Part shown: piece by piece, positions 10,601 through 20,689 of the stretch
Position numbering within the stretch: the stretch's first letter is position 1
How the letters are laid out: each line of letters opens with the position of its first letter
Notes under the pieces: model-generated
Told to the model about the DNA's origin: nothing
Seen by the model: the letters and a program-made list of their open reading frames with translations, nothing else
Database searches by the model: none
Assembly (NCBI GenBank): GCA_032718475.1
Contig: JAUCBJ010007815.1
Coordinates: 1 to 34,877 of the forward strand
Source of the DNA: Nemertoderma westbladi
Lineage: Eukaryota; Xenacoelomorpha; Nemertodermatida; Nemertodermatidae
DNA length: 34,877 bases
Direction: 5' to 3'
Position numbers and translations under genes: made by a program

Positions 10601-12156
10601 AGGAGAACAGCGGGAAAGACACCGAAAGATCTTATTATGTCAACAAAACTCGGAAAGACGTAAGTAAATCTAAGTCTCGAACCAGTGACAGGAGAGAACA
10701 GGTAACAACAATTCCTCCAACGTCTCCTAAGAGAATGCATGGAAGAAAGCCCGAGGAAAGAACAAGTGTGCACCACACAGCACAGGTTAAAGTAAGTAAC
10801 ATCAAACCCAAATGTGCATTGTGCGATGGGCCCCATCGCTTAAGTGGGTGTGATGAATTCTTGAAGAAATCCCTTAAGGATAGACGTGATGTCATGTGGG
10901 ATAAGCGGTTGTGTTATAATTGCCTCAGGCGAGGACACCAACGGCGGACCGGTTACTCAGATGCTAGGTGTGCTAAGTGCGGCGCGAAACATCATATCTT
11001 GCTGCACACAGAATTTGAAAGAACCCGCACGAGTCATGTAAGTGAGCCCGAACTACATGTCCAATTCAGTGATGTGAACGACACTGACCACAGCTCTGAG
11101 ATGGAAGGATTTTACATGGACGAATTCTCCGACGAAAACGAATCCTGTTATATGATAAACACCGCAGTGTATCGAGCGCTTACGTATGAGACTGACACCG
11201 ATAATGAAGCGCAACAGACTATTCCGGACCGGCAACCATCTTGGAAAGCGCCAACTTCCAACGTCGGAATCCGGGAATTCCCAGTGGTGCAGCTGAGAGT
11301 CCATGGGTTAGGTAAGAGTTTTATAGTAAACGCCCTCCTTGACTCCGGCAGCACAGGAACATTCATCGACAAAGAACTAGCCGAAGACATCTTTGCTGGA
11401 CAACCCAAGTTCCGAACTAAGTTGAACCTTTCAGGAATTATGCAGTTTTGGATATCCACAGTAGCTGCAGACTACTATGTAGGCGCATTGTCCACCCCCC
11501 AGGATGAACTAGGAGAACATAGCATAAGGTCAGTAAAATTGGTGGCGATAAAGAACTTTGCTACCAGCCAAGTGGAACCTTATAACTGGGATGAAGATCA
11601 TTTTACCCAGCAGCATGATATCCCTAGATTCAACACCGACTACCCAGGGGTACAAATATTGATCGGCCAAAATGCGCATGAGGCGCTAGAGACATTAGAA
11701 AAACGGCCTGCTCGACCGCAACCATTACAAACATATGCTGGAAGAACGAGAGTAGATTGGTACTTCACTGGACCTTCCCGTAGAACACTGATGGAAAGGC
11801 TCCCTCGAGAAAGGGTACATCAGGTGAGCGAATGGGAAGAAGAAATCAGTGAGGGAGAAACCACAACTGAGGGAACACCATACTCCTCAGATAACGACGA
11901 TATTAACCAGCCATACGATGAGGAAAATACAATTGATCTCCTCGCCGAAAGCCGGACTTGGTGTTTCCATCATCACTATTCCAGGACGAAGAAGAAACCT
12001 GGAATTGTATTCGAAACACAACAACTCAATCGCCCAGTTGGTCGTTTATGTTTACTGGAAAGAGACCGAGAACTGTCCAGAGACTGTGGAAGGCAAGATA
12101 CTCTTCCCACGACCACCTCCCTAATCCAACAAACATCTAGGGACTCCCCAACGTAA
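7654..12156 (+). pseudogene. gag: Gag-protease polyprotein of BEL copy 1, broken
   Basis: Starts at ATG 7654 (MADTKQTLSD, matching copy 2). Order: N-terminal extension; E/R/A-rich coiled-coil repeat (about 8700-8960); BEL-type Gag core (DUF1759-like, about 9950-10480); two cysteine-rich zinc-binding segments (10810-11010); retropepsin-like domain (DUF1758-like) with DSGS at 11341-11352 and a GVQILIG motif; acidic linker; then a jump to a short integrase C-terminal tail ending at 12156. Breaks: a deletion of about 65 bp near 7780 relative to copy 2, TAG at 8504, a frameshift in an A-run near 8745, TGA at 9604 and TAG at 10120. The fourth ligand of the CCHC knuckle is Gly (10951) instead of Cys. 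Reverse transcriptase, RNase H and integrase core are deleted at about 11905-11965. No functional polyprotein is possible. Confidence 0.85.
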
Positions 12157-12481
12157 CAGCGTCTGGAGTGGGTGTGTGTGACTATATTATTTTATATTTG
12201 TTTTTATTATTTTTATATCTATGTATGTATTATTACGTAATTTTATTATAATCGTTTTCTTTAATTTTATTTAGTAGAATGTTATTTTAGCGATTATTTA
12301 GTAGATTAGATTTAGTAGTTCAGATCCTCGTGTCTCGGCTAAACCAAGCTCTGGGTAGACCTTGGAAACGACTTGCCTCTTCAAACTGACATTGCTTCTT
12401 GCAATATTGCTCTCATACCGTATATTAAATAATACCTATAGTAGCGTGATGTCCCTTTAACAGTAGCGTAAAACGCAAAAT

Positions 12482-12616
12482 AAATCTGTTAAACCCTTTG
12501 ACCATCTGCAATTCTAGTCGATTAAGATATCGCGGCACCCACCGATATACTTGAAAGACAAAATTCTAGAATCAGTGGTTAACGTCCCCAGACAAGTTCT
12601 GGAATAAATCGGTGCC
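12482..12616 (+). ncRNA. Candidate structured RNA module R1, copy 1
   Basis: Outer stem ATTCTAG (12511-12517) with CTAGAAT (12566-12572). Inner stem ATATCG (12527-12532) with CGATAT (12543-12548), closing a 10-nt loop. Hairpin CCAGA (12588-12592) with TCTGG (12598-12602). The loop bases GGCACC (12534-12539) can pair with GGTGCC (12611-12616), forming a pseudoknot. The same arrangement recurs at 12736-12870 and twice in copy 2. It matches no riboswitch or ribozyme class I recognise. Confidence 0.45.
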
Positions 12617-12735
12617 CATCTTAAATATTAACTATTTAATATTTACAAATTCTATTAAAACAAATGCTATAATAGAATAAATGCAGACAAATAAACTCTA
12701 AGGAGTTTGAACACCCAGAAAATCTAGAAATCCAA

Positions 12736-12870
12736 AATCTGTTAAAATTCAGATCCTTTAAAAATTCTAGTCGATTAGGATATCGTAGCACTTACCGATA
12801 CTCTTAAAAGGACAAATTTCCTAGAATTAAGGATCCTAGTCCCCAGACATGCTCTGGAATAAAATTGTGT
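12736..12870 (+). ncRNA. Candidate structured RNA module R2, copy 1
   Basis: A diverged tandem copy of R1 with the same plan. Outer stem 12764-12770 with 12821-12827; inner stem TATCG (12781-12785) with CGATA (12796-12800) around a 10-nt loop; hairpin CCAGA/TCTGG (12843-12847 with 12853-12857, loop CATGC). Loop GCAC (12788-12791) can pair with GTGT (12867-12870) with one G-U. Sequence between the stems has drifted while the stems remain. Confidence 0.45.
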
Positions 12871-13159
12871 CTATTTTAATATTAAATAATAAAATTTACG
12901 GGAATAAATTTTAAATTCATATCCTCTCATGAATTTGATAAATTGTCATTTTTATACAATTTATAACATTCCCCAAAATTCCATTAATTAATAGATCATG
13001 GGAGCAGAGATTCATCCTATTAAGTATATTAGCGTGAGAGAATCTCCAATATATAGTCAATAGCCGATAAAATTCATAAAATCATGTATAAAGGGGAATA
13101 TTGACAATTAAAGAATTACTATTAAATAGCATCCCAGATCTGTATGCATGAAAATTATC

Positions 13160-13217
13160 CTAATTCTACTGCTAGCTTTCCATAATGTCACCATAGCAAC
13201 AACCACGCTAGAATTAG
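13160..13217 (+). promoter_or_regulatory. Hairpin with RFX/X-box-like motif, copy 1
   Basis: CTAATTCTA (13160-13168) is a perfect inverted match to TAGAATTAG (13209-13217). Between them GTCACCATAGCAAC (13187-13200) fits the RFX consensus GTNRCC-NN-RGYAAC exactly. Both hairpin arms and motif are preserved in copy 2 (motif at 27397-27410). It could be an enhancer or internal promoter for ORF2, or an RNA structure. Confidence 0.4.
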
Positions 13218-13673
13218 AAGCGAGTTAAAAGAACAATAGAAAGCTTGCCCCATTGAATAGCATACGGAATAAATAGCACACTGCTAGTATCCAGGGATAC
13301 ATAATAATAACGTGGCATTCTGGAAGGCACTTGACTAACGGACAAATGGCCCGAATGTGTACAATTTGTGACAGTTGTGTGGAATTTGTGCGTTTATAGG
13401 TGAATGTTACTACTAAAGTGTGTTTACAGTAGCGAGTCGCAGTTGTGAAAGTAGACCTACCTCTGCAGTAAGAACCTGAAGTAAATCTAAGCCCTTGGGA
13501 CGGACAGTGGAGTGACTTGCGCTGGTTGTTGTTGTCATTGTGTAGCTACTACGTTGGCGATAGTACATCAGCGCTGAGGAGCTTGCGCGTCCGGGGGCAT
13601 TGAGGGGGAGGCAGCAACGACCGCTAGCCTAAATTATAATTAATTATAATATAGATAAACTCATATAGCAGCT

Positions 13674-15089
13674 ATGACTGAGTTGATAGAAGATGATCTT
13701 GGTATCAGGGAGCGATATACCCTACCATGGCAAGCGTTTGTTGATAGTTTAATACGCGGCGACACTAGTCACCCACTACGGAGGACGATGGCCGTTATAT
13801 CGAAACGCCAATGTTAAAGGAACAGCTCACGCTTGAACTGGACTATAGAAAATTCACCGCTCACTATACGCATCGTAATGGTACGCATATGGACTTCTTA
13901 ACTACTGGTCATCCTATCGATTTACACGATACGCACGATGTAGACACCGAAAGGGAAATGGTTCTATTTAAATATCATACCCAGTGGAGTCGGAACGATA
14001 AACTGAGAATCGAACACGAAAATTCTATTCGAAACCAACTCGAAAGAGAAGACGTTGAAGAGCCGGATAAACGCAGTGACTTCAACGAATATCTGGAATT
14101 CTTGAGAGAAACATATCTCAATATTGCCAGTCAACAAAATCTAGATACTCGATATCCTCAAGCTATACATCATGACCCTATGATAGAACTCAAACGGCTC
14201 TATTTCACTATGATGTACCTTACTGCCAATCGGGCCTCCTCACTCCCTAGTAAGACCTCAGACTCTTGATCCTAATAGTATGACGGATCCTCCCGAGCTT
14301 ACTCACTGTTCAAAGATCTAGTGTTACCCGAACAATTAGTCGGTGGCACTCCGGTTGTGGGCTCCCGAGATATTCGCCCATCCTACCTAGCCGGATTGGG
14401 ACGCGGATATTTAATATCGCCGTTCAACCCGTATAATCGTCCCGGTTTAACCCCCGATACAACCCGTCACCGAGGTGGAGGAGAGCGTTGTACGAAACGC
14501 GTTAGACACTATTCGACAAAGATCGGAAAAGGAACCTACGATTGTTTAGAGAACGTAAATTGCAGCAGCAAGTCCAAGCGGTAAACAAATTAGCTTTATC
14601 TCAGTTTGATCGGGAAATCCAGAATCTCTAAGAAGATATCGAACTTGGATGACCCTACTCTCTGCAAGAGTTTTGGACGCATGCTTCCAACGACAAGCGG
14701 AGGAAAATCAGCTCGAGGAGAAGTATATCGATTCCGATAGAGCCCGAGAATGCGAGTTGGAAAGAACCATCAAACCGAGGAAATTTCTCACTACACACGG
14801 TCTACCTACTGCTCTCGTGCAAACAACCCGTCCGGGACCAGTAAGAGCTGCTGTCTTAAAACGCGCTCTCAAGGTTGTTCAACCTCGTTCCACTGAGGTT
14901 GATACCGATCAACCGGGTACCTCGACCGGCGGATACACCGACCGTAACCCTAAACCTTCTGATGCAATTGTATTGCACCCTTCACCTAGGAGTTATAGCC
15001 CTCCTAGTAAAGTGGCTCGCCCCAAAGAGAAAAGGACTCTTGCTAGCCTCAAAAAACTGCGTAAACGCCGTTCACGTAAGAAGGACTAA
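13674..15089 (+). pseudogene. ORF2: unrecognised 3' accessory protein of the BEL element, copy 1
   Basis: An extra gene between pol and the 3' LTR, where some retroelements carry an env-like gene. It starts at ATG 13674 (MTELIEDDLGIRERYTL), shared with copy 2 at 27901. A charged N-terminal half (about 13811-14266) is followed by a Pro/Gly-rich segment with SRDIRPSYLAGLGRG (about 14365-14410), a Gln/Glu-rich helical stretch likely to form a coiled coil (about 14520-14760), and a Pro/Ser-rich tail ending in a strongly basic, NLS-like LKKLRKRRSRKKD. No signal peptide or membrane segment is visible, so it does not look like an envelope protein. Broken by a 1-nt deletion near 13770-13780, stops at 14267, 14273 and 14276, and shifts near 14515 and 14650. 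I recognise no family; a nucleic-acid-binding role is only suggested by the tail. Confidence 0.55.
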
Positions 15090-15159
15090 CTGTTTAGAGT
15101 ATTTTTATATTTTAGAAACTGTGATTTTTTATATTTTATAGAATTAAATCCCATTTTCT

Positions 15160-15167
15160 GGGAGCGG
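15160..15167 (+). other. Polypurine tract of BEL copy 1
   Basis: GGGAGCGG lies directly against the TGT of the 3' LTR. The same eight bases occupy the same position in copy 2 (29302-29309). In LTR elements such a tract primes plus-strand DNA synthesis. Confidence 0.6.
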
Positions 15168-16391
15168 TGTAAAAGCTTTTGCGGATATAACAAGTCATTT
15201 TTCTCCGCAATATACCGTGTAGGTGTTTTAGCGGACATAACAAGCCATTTTCTCCGCAATGTACCGTGTAGGTGCTTTAGCGGACATAACAAGCCATTTT
15301 CTGCCGCAATGCGCTTAATACTCTAAAAGACTGGAACTCAGATGACGAAATCTGTCAGCTGATTTACTGTAAATGTGGAACCTCTCTTTGTTCAGCTCGC
15401 TCAGCCAATCAGAGCGATTTTCATTTTATGTTGGACAAGGGCCTATGTAAAACCGTGCAATGCATTACGGTCTTTGTTTACCTTTCTGAGCGAGAGAACT
15501 GCTTGGAAATTCTTCTGTACTTCTGTGTGGAAGTTTCAGACTTTGACCTAAACATCAGAAACATCAGATGGCTTTGATTACAAGAACGTAGCATTAACGC
15601 AACACATTAACGTTAATTACATTAACATAAACATTAATTAGCACATTAACGCAACGCAGCACACCGCATCACACCGCAAGTCAACATTGCTGCACATGGA
15701 ACACTGCATAAGCAACACATACTGACTGTTCACCGCATTATTTGCTTCTGTTATTAATTGGTGTTATGTTAATGTATATTGCTGATATATTTGGAGAATA
15801 CCGATGAATAATCATAAAACCCCACAATCTTCTTGATTACTGAAGGTTAGAGGAACAGGTTTACCGGTAGCAACTGCGACTTTCATTATAGTGGTTTTTT
15901 TGTGTGAATTAAATGCTATTTCATAATCCCTACATGTGTCAGTTGCGATCCTCCTTATATATGATCAAATTCAGTGACGGTCGGCAGATCATTGTGAAGT
16001 AGTGTGAAGCCGTGTGAAGTAGTGTGAAGGTTAATAAAGCATCTCCTAAAGAATGCGCTTTTTACGAAACTCAGTAGCCATCCAGTTGTGATTAGTATAA
16101 GTCATAACTCTGTTTTATACTTAAAGCGCCACGTCCTAAAGGAACTGTTAATATTTCCCCGAAAGTAAATATATTGTCAGAGATTATATATTAACGATCA
16201 ATCGAATAATACAGTAGGTCTACACTGCAATCACTATCAAAGCATCCGAATCCAGTCTCCCTTAACTGTGGGTGAATGGTCGCGCACAGGCTGGCTTCGG
16301 CTGATGTAACTTCAGTAGATTAAATAATTGATATACAAAAAGACAATTAAAATTGGCAGGTTAAACTGCTAAAGGTCTAAAAGCGCGAACA
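15168..16391 (+). repeat. 3' LTR of BEL copy 1
   Basis: A 1224-bp LTR nearly identical to 4626-5757. It is about 92 bp longer because it has three rather than two units of a 49-bp repeat near the start and an extra ATTAAC-rich stretch of about 50 bp near 15591-15650. A possible polyadenylation signal AATAAA is at 16033-16038, where the 5' LTR has AATAAG. It ends GCGAACA at 16391, followed by the GCGGC target-site candidate. Confidence 0.85.
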
Positions 16392-16479
16392 GCGGCCGTG
16401 CGTAATAATATTTCTTAAAGTTGTACATTATATGGCAAGCTAAAGTTATTGACCAAGCCAGTGCCTAGGCTAGCACACA
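16392..16479. other. Spacer between the two BEL copies
   Basis: 88 bp that match neither LTR type; the first five bases (GCGGC) pair with GCAGC at 4621-4625 as the copy 1 target duplication. At 16480 the sequence jumps into the interior of a copy 2-type LTR, which marks a rearrangement breakpoint. Confidence 0.55.
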
Positions 16480-17340
16480 AGGAAGTAGTATTTTGTGCTT
16501 TACAGTTTTTAGTCTTACACTAGTAGGTTTAATTATAAAGGGCATATATCCTTTAACTGACATACCGGTACTGACATACCGATCAAACTCATGGAATCAC
16601 TGCTGACTGATGATACATGCTGACTGCTGAAACATTGCAAACTCATAACAATCAGTGTTTTCATTGTTGTTTTATACTGCTATTTACCGTCAGTTCTTCA
16701 TAATATGGTTGACGAATAATTATATTTGGAATAACGATAAATAACCCCGAAACCCAATATTCTTGATATACCGAAGGTAAGAGAGAAGGGTTACAGATAA
16801 ACGATTGTGACTTATGTTAAAGTGGTTTGAAGTGAATCTAATGTTATTTGATAGACCCTACATGAGTCAGTCTGTGTTCCTTTTATATGTGACTAAAATC
16901 AGTGAAGATTGGCAGATTAGTGTGCAGTATTGTGCAGCATTGTGTATGAGTGAGTCTGTTAAAGAAGCAATTCCTAAAGAATGCGCCATATATGTGAATT
17001 ATAATTAAGCCATATCGTTGTGAGTAGTTTAAGTCATAACTCTGTTTATATAGATAAAGCGCCACGTCCTAAAGGAACTGTTAATATTCCCGAAGGTGAA
17101 TAATATTGTCAGAGATTATATAATACTGTCAGTCGAATAATACATTAGGCTTACATAGCAATAAAATTAAACCGTCGAACCCAATCTCCCGGGAATATCC
17201 AGCGGGTGAATGGTCGCGCACGGATTGGTTTCGACTAGTGTAGTGAATCAAATACTTGTCATAGACTAAAAACTGATTTAATATCTAGAAGACATCTTAA
17301 TTTGGTGGGTTAAACTGCCAAAAGTCTGAAAGCGCGAACA
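16480..17340 (+). repeat. 5' LTR of BEL copy 2, 5'-truncated
   Basis: Matches the 3' LTR from 29716 onward and ends GCGAACA at 17340. About 406 bp of the LTR start, including TGT, is missing. The 3' LTR's 2.0-kb insertion is absent here, so this copy shows the empty site (GATTATATAATACTG near 17114). A 64-codon frame at 16814-17008 recurs identically at 30045-30239 only because the LTRs are identical. Confidence 0.8.
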
Positions 17341-19555
17341 TTAAAGGATATAGCTTCTTTATTGCAGTAAGCAATAAAGTTGAAAGTACCGGTCAACCGG
17401 TACATCTGTAGGTCAGTAGGCCCAACTGCCAGAACCGGTACCAGTAGGCCTGACTACCTAACCACCCGGACCGGTACCTACAGCAGTACAGGTACAGCAG
17501 TATTATTCGATTTTGATTATTATATACCAGTAGGCCTTAATAATTAATCAGGGACTGCAGCCCTGGTTTTTTATTGAGATTTTTACTTATTTCTGTCAAG
17601 TTTTATTTGTTTGTAGGCCAGTATTGAACAGAAGGCGTGTAAACCTGATCAGATTGTACAGACAATTTGTAGGCTGAGCTGTTGTCTGATTGCTGTTAAG
17701 TCTGAACGGATTACAGTGTGTGTAGAGCACTTGTCCGATTAAGTACGGTTAGGAAGTAGGGGCAGCCAATGCGGTAAGGTAAACCCCCAACTAAAGAATA
17801 AGTCGCACTACTGGGTTAGAGCGCATACTCCCTAATCATTTCGGAGTCTGCATGTCCTGTGGTTTATTTAGGCTTGAGAGTAGTCTGCCATCGTTTAGTC
17901 TGTACTTTGTTTGTGTAAGTCTGTACGGGTAGCGTATAATTTTATTTAAATAATTTGTAGGCTGGATAGTTGTCTGGCTGTTGTTAAGTCTGAACGGATT
18001 GCCGCGTGTGTAGATCATCTGTCCGATTAAGTACGATTAGGCAGTAGGGGCAGCGAACGCTGTAAGGTAAACCCCCAACTAAAGAATAAGTCGCACTACT
18101 GGGTTAGAGCGCATACTCCCTAATCATTTCGGAGTCTGCATATACCGTAGTTTGTTTAGGCTTGATAGTAGTCTGTCAGTGTTCGGTCTGTATTTTGTTT
18201 GAGTAGTTTGTACGCGTAGCGTAATATTTATTATTCAGAGTTTATGCGATTATTCGCAACATTCAAGTCCCCAAGTTTGTTCCTACAGTAATTGTGTTTG
18301 TTATACATACCGCTATAGTTAAATTAACCTCGGTACTACACGGGCTGCTTGGCGTAGGTAAAGACTGGTGATTTTGTGCATCGGTCACTCCAGCAGATGC
18401 CGTGGTTCTTTTAGCTGTTCAAGTATATTTAATTACTGATTATCTGTTGTACAAGTACTCGTACCTAATTTAGGGTTTAGTGTACAGTGCTTTCCGAGAA
18501 TAATTAGTGTAGGCATTATATTTGTGTTGTAAAGTGGTTGATAGGCACATTCGATTAGCTCTATTAACTTCTAGGTAGGAACACTCCGTGATACATAACG
18601 TAGAACCTATAGCGATACGGCTATAGGTCGTCAGGCGGTGGTATTTTCCTATCTAGACAACGCAGTGTATTTACTACTACTTATTATTTCAAATACCGTA
18701 GTACCCTGTCCGTTGTAATAATCAGTTTTCTAACCCTTTGTTAGGCTGGTTTGTAGACTTCTTGTAAAATTACCCTAAAAATTCGTATTTTGTGTTTTTT
18801 GTAAATTTTTGCATTTATTTAGAGATTGTAATCTCACCCGAATTGTACGTAATTTGTAGTATTAAGTAACTTAGGTAAATTAGAATTATTTGTTTTAGTG
18901 TCCTATACGTAACACTTCACTGAAAGCGCACCGCTTTGTGTAGTGATTACTCCCCAGAAATAATAACATTTATTTCAACATTGACAAAACCCATTAAAAC
19001 GGGTATATATATATTATAAATCAAATCTAACGATTTATAAATAGTAGGCCTACCATACAACCATTAGGTCTCAATATCAGTTGGATTACTGCTTAAATAA
19101 CGGTAATAAAGTAAGTTAAAGTAACCAAGTAACCCTAAAGTTCAGAAATTCAATTATTCCAAAATAATTGATATACCGGTATTTACGATAGGCCTATTAT
19201 CTTATTTCTATAAATCTAGGCTGAAATTATACCGGTACTTGTAATTAATTCTATTCCAGAATTATATATACTACAAACTGTAAGCTGTATACCGGTATTC
19301 CGATAGGCCTATTATATATTTATATATATTTGTGCTAAAATTATACCGGTATTCTGTGATAAACCTAGTCTGTAATAATACTTATATAGTTATATATACT
19401 ATAAGTATACCGGTATTCTAATATATTATATATATATTACGCTACACTGAGTAGCAGTAACGGTAATTAATTACTAGGCTAGCAGTTCATACTGAGTTAC
19501 TAGACTTGCTTAGACTGTAATATAGCAGTAGGCATTCAACTGTACATACCTAGTC
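17341..19555 (+). other. 5' leader of BEL copy 2 with internal tandem duplication
   Basis: A 2.2-kb leader aligning to 5758-7653. It contains a tandem duplication with a 288-bp period (units starting AATTTGTAGGCTG at 17664 and 17952); copy 1 has a single unit. Toward gag there are degenerate TACCGGTAT/AGGCCTATTA repeats (about 19176-19420). No conserved open frame. Confidence 0.6.
17664..18239 (+). repeat. 288-bp tandem duplication in copy 2 leader
   Basis: Two adjacent units share AATTTGTAGGCTG, TGTCCGATTAAGTACG, and a long nearly identical block from GGTAAACCCCCAACTAAAG to TTTCGGAGTCTGCAT. The first unit starts at 17664, the second at 17952. Copy 1 carries only one equivalent (about 6040-6330). 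Confidence 0.75.
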
Positions 19556-20689
19556 ATGTCTGATACTAAGCAGAACCTGTCAGACAGTTTATTAGATGTA
19601 ACTATCTGCAACTCAGATCGCGACGTACAACCGTCTGGTCGTAAATCCAGTTCACCTCCCACTGTGAGGAAGGTCATCCCTCCAGTAGTAATAACAGAAC
19701 CTAGGCTGGTCCAACATCGTAGGTCTATCATAGGCACTCGAGCTCAGGTCAAGCGGGACCAAAAGGCAGCGGAACAGCAACAACCCACTAGTCAAGAACT
19801 TATTCCTCAGCGGCCCAGCAGCTCCAGTAGTGAGGATACTGTAGAGCTGACACCCGAGAGCGGAGCAGAGATGACGGATGCGGTTTATACGGATCCCCTT
19901 CTCATCCTTCCTGCAGCCGTGCTCGCTGAGTTATTGATCGCGGTAGAAGAACACCAGATCGATTGGGCGAGAAGTCAACGGTCAACTAGAGATAGTCTAC
20001 GCGGGATACACTAGTGAAGAACTGAAGTCTATTGTCGAGTCGCAATGGAACTTCCCCGGACCCGGACTCCCGTTTGATTTATCAGAAGCTGCCTGGGAAG
20101 ACATACACCGGATGGGAGTAGCCAAGGAAACCATCGATCCAGCTGTATGGAAGAGGTCCGCAGCCGGATACGCACAGGGATTCTTCAGCTCTATGGAGCG
20201 AGTAGAGAGACAACTGTTTCAACAATCTCAAGGACCTCAAGAGCAGGGATCGCTGCTTTATCAAGTTAGAGAAAGAGTTCTGCGGATTAGGCTAATCTTA
20301 TCCGCCTTTGAGGAGGCTTCTAAAAGAAGACAAGACACGTCGTTGCAAGTTGCCGTAAAGACTTGGTTTCAAAGAGTGAATCTCCAGGTTCGAGGAACTG
20401 CTCAGTGGAAAGCTCAGCTAGAGGAGCGATCAACCCATGGAGAATCAACAGACGCTACTTTTTCCCAAGTGGAAAGTGAAGCGACGGCAGAGAAACCGCA
20501 TAAGAGGGATGCCATTGACATCTATCTGTCAGACTATCAGCGTTTCGTAGGTGATGAAGAGTTGCGGAGAAGACTAGATGGGCTTAGCCCTAATAGTGAA
20601 GGAGCCCAGCGTGTGTTGGATGCGATTGATGTGGATAGGTTAGCGGCGAACCAAGCTAAATTCGATGAACAACTCCGCATCGCTAGAGA

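Larger units (their letters stand above)
12157..13673 (+). other. Non-coding segment between pol remnant and ORF2, copy 1
   Basis: A 1.5-kb segment conserved in copy 2 (26249-27900) but without a conserved open frame. It contains two structured repeat modules (12482-12616 and 12736-12870), a hairpin with an RFX-like motif in its loop (13160-13217), and a G/T-rich stretch just before ORF2. Copy 2 carries about 200 bp of extra A+T-rich DNA near 26398-26605. Its preservation argues for cis-acting functions, such as ORF2 expression or packaging. Confidence 0.6.
4626..16391 (+). mobile_element. BEL/Pao LTR retrotransposon, copy 1 (non-autonomous)
   Basis: An 11.8-kb element bounded by two LTRs that start TGTAAAAG and end GCGAACA. 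It is flanked by GCAGC (4621-4625) and GCGGC (16392-16396), a 5-bp target duplication with one mismatch. Order: LTR, 1.9-kb leader, gag-protease, 1.5-kb non-coding segment, ORF2, purine tract GGGAGCGG, LTR. The zinc-knuckle and DSGS protease regions match BEL/Pao, and copy 2 retains a diagnostic BEL pol remnant. Reverse transcriptase, RNase H and integrase core are missing. LTRs differ by roughly a dozen substitutions by eye, yet gag is multiply broken, so it probably transposed in trans. Confidence 0.85.

Noticed and set aside
16600-16645. CTGATGA...GAAAC in the copy 2 LTR, resembling a hammerhead ribozyme core
   Set aside because: The bases between CTGATGA and GAAAC cannot form a stem II, and no flanking stems I/III are evident.
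16814-17008. 64-codon open frame identical to one at 30045-30239
   Set aside because: Identity is explained by both lying in nearly identical LTRs; there is no domain and no counterpart in the copy 1 LTR.
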